Origin: Clostridiales bacterium
GTDB taxonomy: Bacteria; Bacillota; Clostridia; Oscillospirales; CAG-272
DNA length: 17,056 nucleotides
Reading direction: 5' to 3'
NCBI GenBank assembly: GCA_019415985.1
Contig: DXYE01000057.1
Coordinates: 1-17,056, forward strand
The notes under the pieces were generated by a model. The model had not been told where the DNA came from. It did no database searches and was given only the letters and a program-made list of their open reading frames with translations. A program made the translations under genes and the position numbers. Every line of letters starts with the position of its first letter. Position 1 is the stretch's first letter. This document shows positions 7,982 through 15,675 of this stretch, in pieces.

Positions 7982-8854
7982 TTACGCACAACAGGTGCAG
8001 AGTTTGTCTTTGCTGTTTTGCTTTCCGACGATAATTTCTCCTTTCGCTTCGTCGATATCCATAATGATTTCTCCGACTGCGGGGACATGGATATGTCCGG
8101 ACCGCGGATTTTTAATGCTGACGATTGGAGCTTTGAGTGTTGCTTCTACATCGGAGCGCTCAAAGCTTAAATCGGTGTCGACCATTTCGCAGTCGATCAG
8201 TTTCAAATTTTTGCAGTAGCAAAGGGGTTGAGTACCGATGATTTTGCAGTGTTCAAAGGTAATGCTGTCGCTGTACCAACCTAGGTATTCGCCTTTGACG
8301 ATGCTGTTTCTTACCGTAATATTTTTTCCGTGCCAAAAAGCGTCTTTTGTATCGAACACGCAAGAATCAAAAACAGAATCAGTGATGTACTGAAAAGAGT
8401 ATTTGCCTTTCATACGAACATTGCGGAAAGTCAGATGATCGGAACGCATCATAAAATATTCGCTCTCTGCAGTACAGTTTTCCATTTCCATGCCGCGCAC
8501 CGACCAGCCGAACTCGGGAGAAATCATGTCGCAGCCGCGCATTTTGATATTGGAGCATTCACGAAGTGCTTTTGTGCCGTGCATTTTGGTATTGTTGATC
8601 TCTATACGATCGGAATACCAGAGCGCCGCTCTGCATTTGTCAGTCATTTCCGAGTTAACGATTTTCAGTCCGTTAACGTGCCAGAAAGGATAGCGCAGAT
8701 TGAAAAAGCAGGTATCGATTGTAATATCTCTGCCCTCCTTAAAGGCACTCTCGCCGTCGGCAGGGCCGTCAAAGATACAGTTCTTTACACAAATATTTTT
8801 AGCCGCATATAAGGCCCGTTCCTCATCAAAGGTTTTATGTGTAATCGTTTTCAT
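7982..8854 (-). CDS. DUF3737 family protein (right-handed beta-helix repeats)
   Basis: A 290-residue protein matching the DUF3737 family, known by its start (KTITHKTFDEERALYAAKN) and by about ten irregular repeats of 18-22 residues. Each has the shape I-x-I-x-[ND]-[CST], for example GRDITIDTCFFN, SNIKMRGCDMIS, HLTFRNVRMKG, KNITVRNSIVKG, ITFEHCKIIG and LKLIDCEMVD, as expected of a pectate-lyase-like parallel beta-helix. No signal peptide is present, so it is cytoplasmic. No catalytic residues are known for the family. The C terminus is Cys-rich (CTCCA). AAGGAG at 8864-8869 lies 9 bases before the ATG and directly follows the stop of the 76-residue gene upstream (18-base gap), so the two form one operon. 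The family recurs near LysR and reductase genes in gut Firmicutes. Its role is unknown. Confidence 0.9.
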   Translation of the reverse strand: MKTITHKTFDEERALYAAKNICVKNCIFDGPADGESAFKEGRDITIDTCFFNLRYPFWHVNGLKIVNSEMTDKCRAALWYSDRIEINNTKMHGTKALRECSNIKMRGCDMISPEFGWSVRGMEMENCTAESEYFMMRSDHLTFRNVRMKGKYSFQYITDSVFDSCVFDTKDAFWHGKNITVRNSIVKGEYLGWYSDSITFEHCKIIGTQPLCYCKNLKLIDCEMVDTDLSFERSDVEATLKAPIVSIKNPRSGHIHVPAVGEIIMDIDEAKGEIIVGKQNSKDKLCTCCA

Positions 8855-8872
8855 AAGAAAGTACTCCTTCGG

Positions 8873-9103
8873 TTATTTATTTGCTTTCTTTATCTGATAG
8901 ATAAGATAATCAAGACAATCTATACATTTTTGTTCCTTGTGCAGAGAGATGAGCAGCTTTTTCCTGTGCAGAGCTAACCGCCTCAGCCCAGCCGCCTCTT
9001 GTCCGTTTTGGAGATCTGACATAAACTTTCCGATGGTTTCCATGTCACAGCCAGCGTCTTTGAGATTTTGTATAATGGATTCCGTGGATTCATTTGTACG
9101 CAT
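8873..9103 (-). CDS. 76-residue helical protein of unknown function
   Basis: A short, highly charged, apparently all-helical protein (MRTNESTESIIQNLKDAGCD onward, ending YLIYQIKKANK). It resembles small uncharacterised clostridial proteins of the form IIQNLKDAGCD...IxxFxxxLxxG...LHKEQKxIDCLDYLIY, often found next to reductase or regulator genes. An upstream in-frame start at 9157 would add 18 residues. ATG 9103 is chosen because AAGGGG at 9110-9115 gives a 6-base spacing and family members start with the helix. Its C-terminal part (HRKKLLISLHKEQKCIDCLD) resembles the tail helix that follows the DNA-binding domain in MerR-type regulators, but no helix-turn-helix is present. It is the first gene of the operon driven by the divergent promoter at 9356-9384. 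Confidence 0.8.
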   Translation of the reverse strand: MRTNESTESIIQNLKDAGCDMETIGKFMSDLQNGQEAAGLRRLALHRKKLLISLHKEQKCIDCLDYLIYQIKKANK

Positions 9104-9355
9104 CTTGTTCCCCTTTTCTAAGCTTATATTCTCTTCCGTTGATTTGACCGGCAGCACCCGGCTATCTTCTGCTATAGAGCGAAAATTTCCGGTGTTATCG
9201 TTGTTTTACAGTTTGGAGGCTTCAGCGCCAAAGACAGCTATGACGAAAGATGATAGAAAGGCAAGCAAAATTCTTTCATGTGATCTTTTATGCAAGAGCT
9301 TTTTCGGTGCCGTGCACAACACAGATGAAATATGGGGCTTTGTTCTCCTGCTATC
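9104..9355 (-). other. long 5' leader of the divergent operon
   Basis: About 245 bases lie between the predicted transcription start (near 9349) and the 76-residue gene. The minus strand holds a short frame, GTG or TTG start to TAA at 9206-9208. From the TTG at 9295 it encodes a basic N terminus plus a hydrophobic run (ERILLAFLSSFVIAVFGAEA), like a single-pass small membrane protein, but there is no good ribosome binding site. No known riboswitch was recognised. Confidence 0.35.
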
Positions 9356-9384
9356 ATTATAAGTCTTTTTACAAAATATATCAA
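9356..9384 (-). promoter_or_regulatory. promoter of the 76-aa/DUF3737 operon
   Basis: On the minus strand, -35 TTGATA (9384-9379) and a perfect -10 TATAAT (9361-9356) are separated by 17 bases, with a start expected near 9349. The 37-bp dyad at 9397-9433 lies just upstream, centred near -66. A weaker alternative minus-strand promoter (TTTACA 9418-9413, TAATAT 9396-9391) overlaps the dyad. Confidence 0.75.
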
Positions 9385-9396
9385 ATACTTATATTA

Positions 9397-9433
9397 CATA
9401 TTTTACTATGCTTGTAAAGCATGGTAAAATATG
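9397..9433. promoter_or_regulatory. LysR-type operator dyad
   Basis: A 37-bp near-perfect inverted repeat centred at 9415. The outer arms CATATTTTAC/GTAAAATATG and inner arms ATGCTT/AAGCAT match, with one mismatched pair (9407/9423) and a 3-base centre. It contains the LysR-family T-N11-A motif (T9409, A9421). It overlaps the -35 and spacer of lysR, suited to autorepression, and lies near -66 of the divergent promoter, suited to activation. The regulator gene starts 33 bases away. The dyad is seen directly; the binding protein is inferred. Confidence 0.82.
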
Positions 9434-9440
9434 CTATACT
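9412..9440 (+). promoter_or_regulatory. lysR promoter
   Basis: -35 TTGTAA (9412-9417; 4 of 6 consensus) and -10 TATACT (9435-9440; 5 of 6) are 17 bases apart. The -35 lies at the centre of the operator dyad, as expected for a self-repressed LysR-family gene. A start near 9447 would give a leader of only about 20 bases containing the ribosome binding site AAGGAGG (9451-9457). Confidence 0.65.
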
Positions 9441-9465
9441 ATCCATATACAAGGAGGATATTTGT

Positions 9466-10338
9466 ATGGAGTTTCGGGTGCTTGGGTATTTTTTAGCCGT
9501 TGCAAGAGAAGAGAGCATTTCAGGTGCGGCGGAATTTTTACACCTTTCGCAGCCTACGCTGTCACGGCAGCTCAAGGATTTGGAAGACGAATTGGGCAAA
9601 AAGCTTTTTATCCGGGGCAATAGGAAAATAACGCTTACCGAAGAAGGTATGCTGCTGCGTAAGCGGGCAGAGGAAATCATTGATTTGATGAAAAAAACCG
9701 AAGATGAAATCACGCAGTCCGATGAAACGGTGGCAGGCGATATTTACATTGGCGCAGCAGAGGCGGAATCCGTGCGATATTTGACTCAATGCGCGAAGGA
9801 ACTGCAAAGTGAATATCCGATGATTCGCTATCATATTGCCAGCGGTGACAGAGAAAGCGTAATGGAACAGTTGGATAAGGGCTTAATTGACTTTGCTCTG
9901 CTGCACGATGAGGTTGATACCACTCGATATGAACGCATAGCCGTACCTTACAAAAATATATGGGGTGTGCTGATGCGCCGCGATTCGCCTTTGGCGGACA
10001 AAAAATTTGTGACGGCAGAGGATTTAAAGGATTTACCCATGATTGTCTCAAGACAGATGTATAAACGTTCGGATTTTCAGCAGTCGCTGAACGAGGTTTC
10101 CTCAAATATTCACGTGGTTGCGACCTATAATCTTTTATACAACGGTTCACTTATGGTAGAGGAAGGCATGGGGTATGCATTATGCTTTGATAAAATTATC
10201 AATACTTCCGGCGACAGCCGGCTTTGCTTCAAACCGCTTATTCCGCAAATGGAGACTGGGATGGCGGTTGTTTGGAAACGGTATCAGCTATTTTCCAAAG
10301 CAGCGCAAAAGTTTTTGCAAAGATTGAGGGACAAATAA
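9466..10338 (+). CDS. LysR family transcriptional regulator
   Basis: A 290-residue LysR-type regulator. The N-terminal winged helix-turn-helix is AREESISGAAEFLHLSQPTL followed by SRQLKDLEDELGKKLFIR and the wing KITLTEEGMLL, all strongly typical. A linker helix (AEEIIDLMKKTEDEI) and a periplasmic-binding-protein-like effector domain (about 90-290; GDIYIGAAEAESVRYL, EQLDKGLIDFALLHDEVD) follow. The frame is open to an ATG at 9421, but ATG 9466 is chosen because AAGGAGG lies 8 bases upstream and it matches the family N terminus. It is divergent to the 76-aa/DUF3737/flavodoxin/lipoprotein/alcohol dehydrogenase genes, with the shared dyad between them. This makes it their likely regulator, responding to an unknown small molecule (aldehyde, quinone or other electrophile by inference). 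Confidence 0.93.
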   Translation: MEFRVLGYFLAVAREESISGAAEFLHLSQPTLSRQLKDLEDELGKKLFIRGNRKITLTEEGMLLRKRAEEIIDLMKKTEDEITQSDETVAGDIYIGAAEAESVRYLTQCAKELQSEYPMIRYHIASGDRESVMEQLDKGLIDFALLHDEVDTTRYERIAVPYKNIWGVLMRRDSPLADKKFVTAEDLKDLPMIVSRQMYKRSDFQQSLNEVSSNIHVVATYNLLYNGSLMVEEGMGYALCFDKIINTSGDSRLCFKPLIPQMETGMAVVWKRYQLFSKAAQKFLQRLRDK

Positions 10339-10384
10339 TATGCTTTGTTCTCATGAAGCCTGCGCGGCAGTCTATCCGATTGTC

Positions 10385-11842
10385 TGTTAAAAAAACATTT
10401 AAATATGAAATTTAAAGAGGCGTCTTCGTAAAGGACGCATTCGGTATAGAATTGTTTTCCATTGCTGTTTGTGACTCTCTGCACCGATAAATCAAATAAA
10501 AGGCAGCATTTATCGATATGATGTCTTGCATAATCTGTAAGACAGTGCTGGCCGTTATTATTAACGGTTATATATTTTGGAGCATTGATTCAAAAAAGCG
10601 AATCTACAAACAAATAATTTCCGCTTTGTATTTTATCACGCAAGGACGATGTTCTTGCGCTTTCTACGATTGCATCGCGCTCACTTTTAGGGAGAAGGTC
10701 TGATTACGCTGACGAATCCCTTTCTTAAATGCATGTAGTCTGACAAAACGACCAATCAACCTATGTAAATGTTCCTACGGCTTTTTCGTAACTGAAATCG
10801 ACCATATGGATCTTTGCTGCAAAACGGGATCCACAGAAAAACACAGCCATTTCATCAATTACCGGCTCCATCAGGTCAACAAGCGCGGTATTGGAGAATT
10901 GCCGCTGATAGCTTTGGATTATTTGCGCCGCTTTTACCTTTTTGGGTCAACGGTATTTGTATACGCGGCACTAAAGATCCGCCCGCCATTCCATCCAGTC
11001 AGTTTTCGTGCTGACCTTATCGTCCTTTATACCGCCGACTGCCTGGCACTTGATTTAAGTGGCGTTATCATTATATATTTTTCCAGTTCAAACGCCTTTC
11101 TGTGTTTATCCCAATGTATGAATACATGGATTCTCGTGTTGTTGACGGAACCGAGATTACGAAGAAAGCATGCGTCCGGATCAACGAAGATAGTTCCTCT
11201 CTTTAACATGCATTGGTTAAAATATGGAAGATGCCTTATCATAATATTCCGTCCTGCAATCTGCAAAGAATATTTGACCAAAGACTGAAAAATTCGATGT
11301 AATATGTTTCATCTGAAACGACAGCCCCATTCGACTGGCGAGCAGGTTCGGATCAACGGGCATGGACTTTTACAGAGCCTCCTGATGGTAGCATTGCAGA
11401 AAATCCCGAGCCGTTTCTTCCAACTCGCCACGTCGAATAATAGGAACATGTGCATCCGACAGAGGTTTATCTTGTTTTCTACGTTTGCTGTATTTCACTG
11501 TGCCGGATATGTAAAAATCATCGAGAGCACACGACAGATCTCCCCGACAGAATACTTTATATCATCGGCTTCTTTGGTCGCAGCGGTGGTAAACCTATCC
11601 GCCTCTGTGATTTCAAACGCTGCTTCTGCTAGAACCTCAAACTTTATTTCCATACCGGACAAATCATTAACAAAGACATTCTTTACCTCAATATCAGATA
11701 GCGAAACCGTGTCTATTTGACGTACCGTTTGGGAGAAGACAGACAACCGATTTTTTGCTCTCTAAAAATCGGAAATAGCCGCAAAAAGTTCATTATAAAA
11801 TCGATTTGATGCATTGTCTCTAAATGAACGGTTCATAGGCAT
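10385..11842 (-). pseudogene. decayed ImmA/IrrE-type metallopeptidase gene
   Basis: Pieces of one protein appear in order on the minus strand in alternating frames. ATG 11842, with GGGAGGG 6 bases upstream, begins MPMNRSFRDNASNRFYNELF. Then come a stop, IDTVSLSDIEVKNVFVNDL, a frameshift, GDLSCALDDFYISGTVKYSK, ARDFLQCYHQEAL, a stop, MPVDPNLLASRMGL, FSVFGQIFFADC, a shift, TIFVDPDACFLRNLGSVNN, HWDKHRKAFELEKY, GGIKDDKVSTKTDWMEW, LVDLMEPVIDEMAVFF, FAAKIHMVDFSYEKAVGTF and finally FYTECVLYEDASL. This follows the long (about 450-residue) ImmA/IrrE-family endopeptidases of gut Firmicutes. The expected zinc motif HExxH reads HVFIH (11114-11128), losing the catalytic Glu. The gene starts 26 bases after res on the same strand, so it was the last gene of the restriction operon. 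The family cleaves repressors or acts in stress and mobile-element control; this copy cannot work. The end coordinate is approximate. Confidence 0.82.
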
Positions 11843-11867
11843 ATTTGTCCCTCCCTTAAATAATAAA

Positions 11868-14800
11868 TTATAGTTGCTCTTTAAGGCTGTTCCAGTTCTT
11901 CGCTATCCTCAGTTCCGCACCGTTTTGCAGAGCCTTGAAATGTTCTTCTCCACAATGAATTTTCAGCCTTTCTGGAGTTCGTAAATCAAAAAGATTTGTA
12001 CTTCCCTTGGTTTCCAAGACAAAGTACATCTTCTGTATGCCGTTATGGTCAAGATACACAGCCCAGTCGGGGTTGTAGGTCCCGATGGGCGTCTCTATTT
12101 TGAATTTCTTCGGTATCTTGAAAAACATCTTAACTTCCGGATCATTGTCCAGCGCCACCGCAAAGGGGCGCTCAACGGTGTCGCTGTCATAAATCACATA
12201 ATCATAAACGCTGTGATTTACAGCAACTGCGTTTTTGTCTAAATTCGCCATGAGTTCACTGGCCTCAAAAATCTCCTGCACATAATACTCCTCGCCGTCC
12301 AGCTTGATATACCGGATGCCGTCAATGGCAAGCGCATGGCGGTTGTTCTGAATGACCTCGGTTAGCATCTCCATGAATTGCTGAGGGTTGCGCAGAAAAT
12401 CAACGCCGCGCCCGCTCTGCCGGATGATTTTGTATACCGTAGACCGCTTAATAAGCGTCTGCTCTCCCACAATGGTAAGAATATTTGGTAAAATACCGTA
12501 GTCGTCTTGGAGATCGGCGGTGCGTATTTCGCGTTCGGTGTGCGTTACACCCGAATATGCAATGCGGATGTCGGCCGTCTGCGATACCATACGCGTCTTC
12601 ACAATGGCGGGCAATTCCTGCAAATCCTTCACACAGCGGCGTATCAGATCTTCCGTGTCGACCTGAACGCGATAGACAGTTTTTTGCTTGATTTTATCCC
12701 AAAGCTCCATGAATTCCGGTGAAAGCAAAACCTGTTTATTCAGACGCACCATTACATCGCGGGAAGCATCACGGATCGGCGGCGCTTTATCCGCGCGGCT
12801 GATAATACTTTCAAAACGCTCGCGTGCGGCTTCAAATTTCCGCGGCAAATCCAGTGTACCGTTTAAAAGAGCGTTTTTCATCGTATCCTTCATTTTTCCG
12901 CTCTTTGTGACGTAACCCTTTGTCTCGAAGTGCTCGATCAACTCGGCTGCTTCTTCGTAAGTCACCGTTTTCTCTTCCGTTATGGTTTCGGTATATGTAA
13001 TCTCTGTCAAAGCGGCAGCATCCAACGATTCCGCTTTTTCCATCGCCTTCACAATCTGTTCCTTAATCGGCGCAAGCTCGGCAGGAAGCTCCAATGAAGC
13101 AGAGGCAACTGCTGCTTGTACCACTTGGCCTTTTTCACCAATATAACCCTTGGATTCCAACTCCTTGACCACCAGTTGAGCCTGTTCAGGCGTGACCTTG
13201 CGCTCCACTGTTTTGGTTTCAGTATAGGCCATGCCGGAAAACAAATCGATCTGCAGCACACCAAATTTCACGCCGGTTTCGGACTCGATTTCTTTTTGGA
13301 GAGTATCTGCGAACTCGGCAAAGCTCTCGTTGGCCATAACATGCAGGACATTGATATTTTTATCCTCAATCCGTTCGCCGTCCTGATCCACGCACAGACG
13401 CAGACCGCGCCCCACCTTCTGGCGGCAGGTGAAGGTTGATTTCTGTTCGATCAGGGTACAAACCTGAAACACGTTGGGATTGTCCCACCCTTCTTTCAGC
13501 GCCGAATGAGAAAAGATGAAACGGAGAGGACAATCAAAGGAAAGCAGCCATTCCTTATCTTTCATGATTGTGTTATAGGTATCGTAATCATCCAACGTAT
13601 CGCCGCGGGTGTCTTTAAAACGTCCTTTTTTGTCCTGCGAAAAATAGCCGTTGTGTATACTCGAAACAGCGGCGGGAAAACGATCCTTCAGCGCAGCAAA
13701 CTTGGGGAGTGACATGAGTTCCGTATAGCACTCTTCAAACATCTGCGCATAGATGCCCTTATCCCCCTCCGTTGTCCGGTATTTCTTAACCTCATCGATG
13801 AAAAAGAGCGACAGTACCTTGACACCCATGTCAGTGAATCGCAGTTCCTTCTCCAGATGCGTTTCAATCGTGCGGCGAATTTGGGCGCGCTTGATGATAT
13901 TCTCATCAATATCTCCTATGGCATGTCCCACCGGCAAGGTTTCGGAGCTTGTAAACTCTATACTCTCAAATCCGGGCGTACAATCGATTCCCGCAATGGC
14001 ATAACCGTCGTAAAGCGCCCGCTCACCGGATAACAGATAGAGATCGGCATTCGGTTTAACTTGGGGAGTGACATGAGTTCCGTATAGCACTCTTCAAACA
14101 TCTGCGCATAGATGCCCTTATCCCCCTCCGTTGTCCGGTATTTCTTAACCTCATCGATGAAAAAGAGCGACAGTACCTTGACACCCATGTCAGTGAATCG
14201 CAGTTCCTTCTCCAGATGCGTTTCAATCGTGCGGCGAATTTGGGCGCGCTTGATGATATTCTCATCAATATCTCCTATGGCATGTCCCACCGGCAAGGTT
14301 TCGGAGCTTGTAAACTCTATACTCTCAAATCCGGGCGTACAATCGATTCCCGCAATGGCATAACCGTCGTAAAGCGCCCGCTCACCGGATAACAGATAGA
14401 GATCGGCATTCGGTTTAACTGTCAGCGTTTTGCGGGAGACCTTGCCGTTTTTGCCTTGAACGTCCATCTCGATTTTCGCCTTAAAACCATTCTCGTTCGT
14501 TACCGAAATCAATCGGATATAAGGTTGATTGAAGCTGCCCGTCACCTGGTTGGAGGACACGCAGATTTGTTTCACCAATCCCATCTGATAAGCGTCCACC
14601 GGCGTGAGACGATAGAGTAGGTTAATCTTCTCACGATGAGTCGCCGAATAGCGCAGCACGCACAGGGGATGAAGGGAATCGATAGCCTCTTTCGCTTTGG
14701 GTGTATTGTCTACCGATTGCGGCTCGTCAATGATGACGATCGGATTCGTGTCCTGAATGTAGCGCATAGCGGTCTCGCCGTTCAGCCTGTCCTGCGCCTG

Positions 14801-15361
14801 ATTGATGATATTTTCCGCTTTCTTGAAAGCGTCGATGTTTATGATCATGATCTCGATATTAGCTGCGGCGGCAAACTGCCGTACATCTGAGAGCTTCGCG
14901 CTGTTATAGATAAAATACCGGCAGGGAACGTTGTCGTACTGGACGGCGAAGTGCTCCTTTGTAATCTCAAGCGATTTATACACGCCTTCGCGGATAGCCA
15001 CGGATGGCACGACGATTATGAATTTGGTAAAGCCGTACCGTTTGTGCAGTTCAAAAATAGTTTTGGTATATACATAGGTCTTTCCGGTTCCGGTTTCCAT
15101 TTCAATGCAGAATCGCTTGTTCGCTAAATCATCGGTCAGCGGTAAATGGTTGCGCTTTTGCACCTCGTGCATATTGGCAAGCAGCGCCGCGTCGTCCAGC
15201 AGCAGTGCGTTGCCAATACCAAAATCGTTTTGCAGAAGGCTGATTTGCACACTATGATCAAAATTGAAGGCGCTCTGCCGTTTATCCTGTCCGGTGAATA
15301 AATCCACTACGCTATTCACAGCGTCGGTTTGAAAGGCTTGGTTTTTAAACTTCAGCTTCAT
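11868..15361 (-). pseudogene. res: type III restriction enzyme Res subunit, frameshifted by an internal tandem duplication
   Basis: Two overlapping frames (15361-13958, 467 codons; 14090-11868, 740 codons) together make one Res protein. With one copy of the 359-bp repeat removed, the span becomes 3135 bases, a single 1044-residue frame. Motifs in that reconstruction: Walker A ETGTGKT (89-95), IIVVPSVAIREG (motif Ia), DEPQ (212-215), SAT (239-241), GWDNPN (505-510), QKVGRGLR (528-535), and the C-terminal nuclease PD-x17-ExK (Asp979, Glu997, Lys999; PDWAVYL...VLETKG). Length and order fit type III Res, which translocates on DNA with ATP and cuts together with Mod. As written, translation leaves frame after residue 434 and stops at 13958 after 33 foreign residues, losing helicase motifs IV-VI and the nuclease. 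GGGAGG at 15371-15376 precedes the ATG, which overlaps the upstream stop (ATGA). An assembly artefact is the main alternative. Confidence 0.9.
13699..14420. repeat. 359-bp perfect tandem duplication inside res
   Basis: Positions 13699-14061 and 14058-14420 are identical by eye: 363 matching bases at an offset of 359. The two copies share the 4-base AACT at the junction (14058-14061). The next base on each side breaks the match (13698/14057 and 14062/14421). AACT also bounds the outer edges, so the event looks like a duplication at a 4-bp microhomology. It encodes res residues about 315-434. Because 359 is not a multiple of 3 the frame shifts. Absence of any difference between copies indicates a very recent event. 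Confidence 0.95.
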
Positions 15362-15644
15362 TCGGTCGTTCCTCCCTCATTCGTTTTGTTTAGTGCAGAG
15401 GGGGCAGAGCGGCGTTTGGAGTTCATTATTTTTGTCGTTGCGGACATTATTTTTTTCATTTCTTCACAATCACTTTTGATTGAAACGTGTTCTTTTTTCG
15501 TCAAATATTCTGTATCAAAAAGCAGTTTCAGCCAATACAGGATTTCAGAACACTCTCTGAGTGCAATATAAACTCTGCTCGAAAAATCACGTTCGCTAAC
15601 CGCAACTTTTTACTTTTACATTTAACTGTATTTTCACTATTCAT
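15358..15644 (-). pseudogene. internally deleted four-helix-bundle (S23/IVP-like) protein gene
   Basis: The start MNSENTVKCKSK (ATG 15644, after GGAGGGTGGAG) matches the usual N terminus of the four-helix-bundle family (23S rRNA intervening-sequence-type proteins). In a different frame the C-terminal half follows: DFSSRVYIALRECSEILYWL, KLLFDTEYLTKKE, CEEMKKIMSATTKIMNSK. The middle of the protein, about 45-50 residues including the SGTSIGANxxEA segment, is missing, and the two halves are out of frame, so the ATG frame stops after 38 codons. The C-terminal frame ends in TGA overlapping the res ATG by ATGA, showing that the intact ancestor was translationally coupled to res. It lies 31 bases after mod. 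Family members are dimeric or pentameric helical bundles of unclear function; one relative (Avd) serves retroelements. Confidence 0.78.
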
Positions 15645-15675
15645 AACTCCACCCTCCGCTCTCATCACTCCACAC

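Noticed and set aside
10420..10438. Small GCGTC/GACGC inverted repeat after lysR as a terminator
   Set aside because: The stem is only five pairs, there is no following T run, and it falls within the coding remnant of the metallopeptidase pseudogene.
10806..11720. Two plus-strand frames of 160 and 138 codons between lysR and the restriction operon
   Set aside because: They are antisense to the ordered ImmA/IrrE protein fragments on the minus strand, have no ribosome binding site and show no recognisable motif.
11868..14090. The 740-codon frame as a separate gene starting at 14090
   Set aside because: Its first codons are out-of-frame junction sequence and it lacks the ATP-binding half of Res. 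No ribosome binding site supports a start there; it is the downstream half of the broken res gene.
13753..14363. Two identical 83-codon plus-strand frames, which might look like a duplicated small gene
   Set aside because: They are the same antisense shadow appearing twice because of the 359-bp duplication in res.
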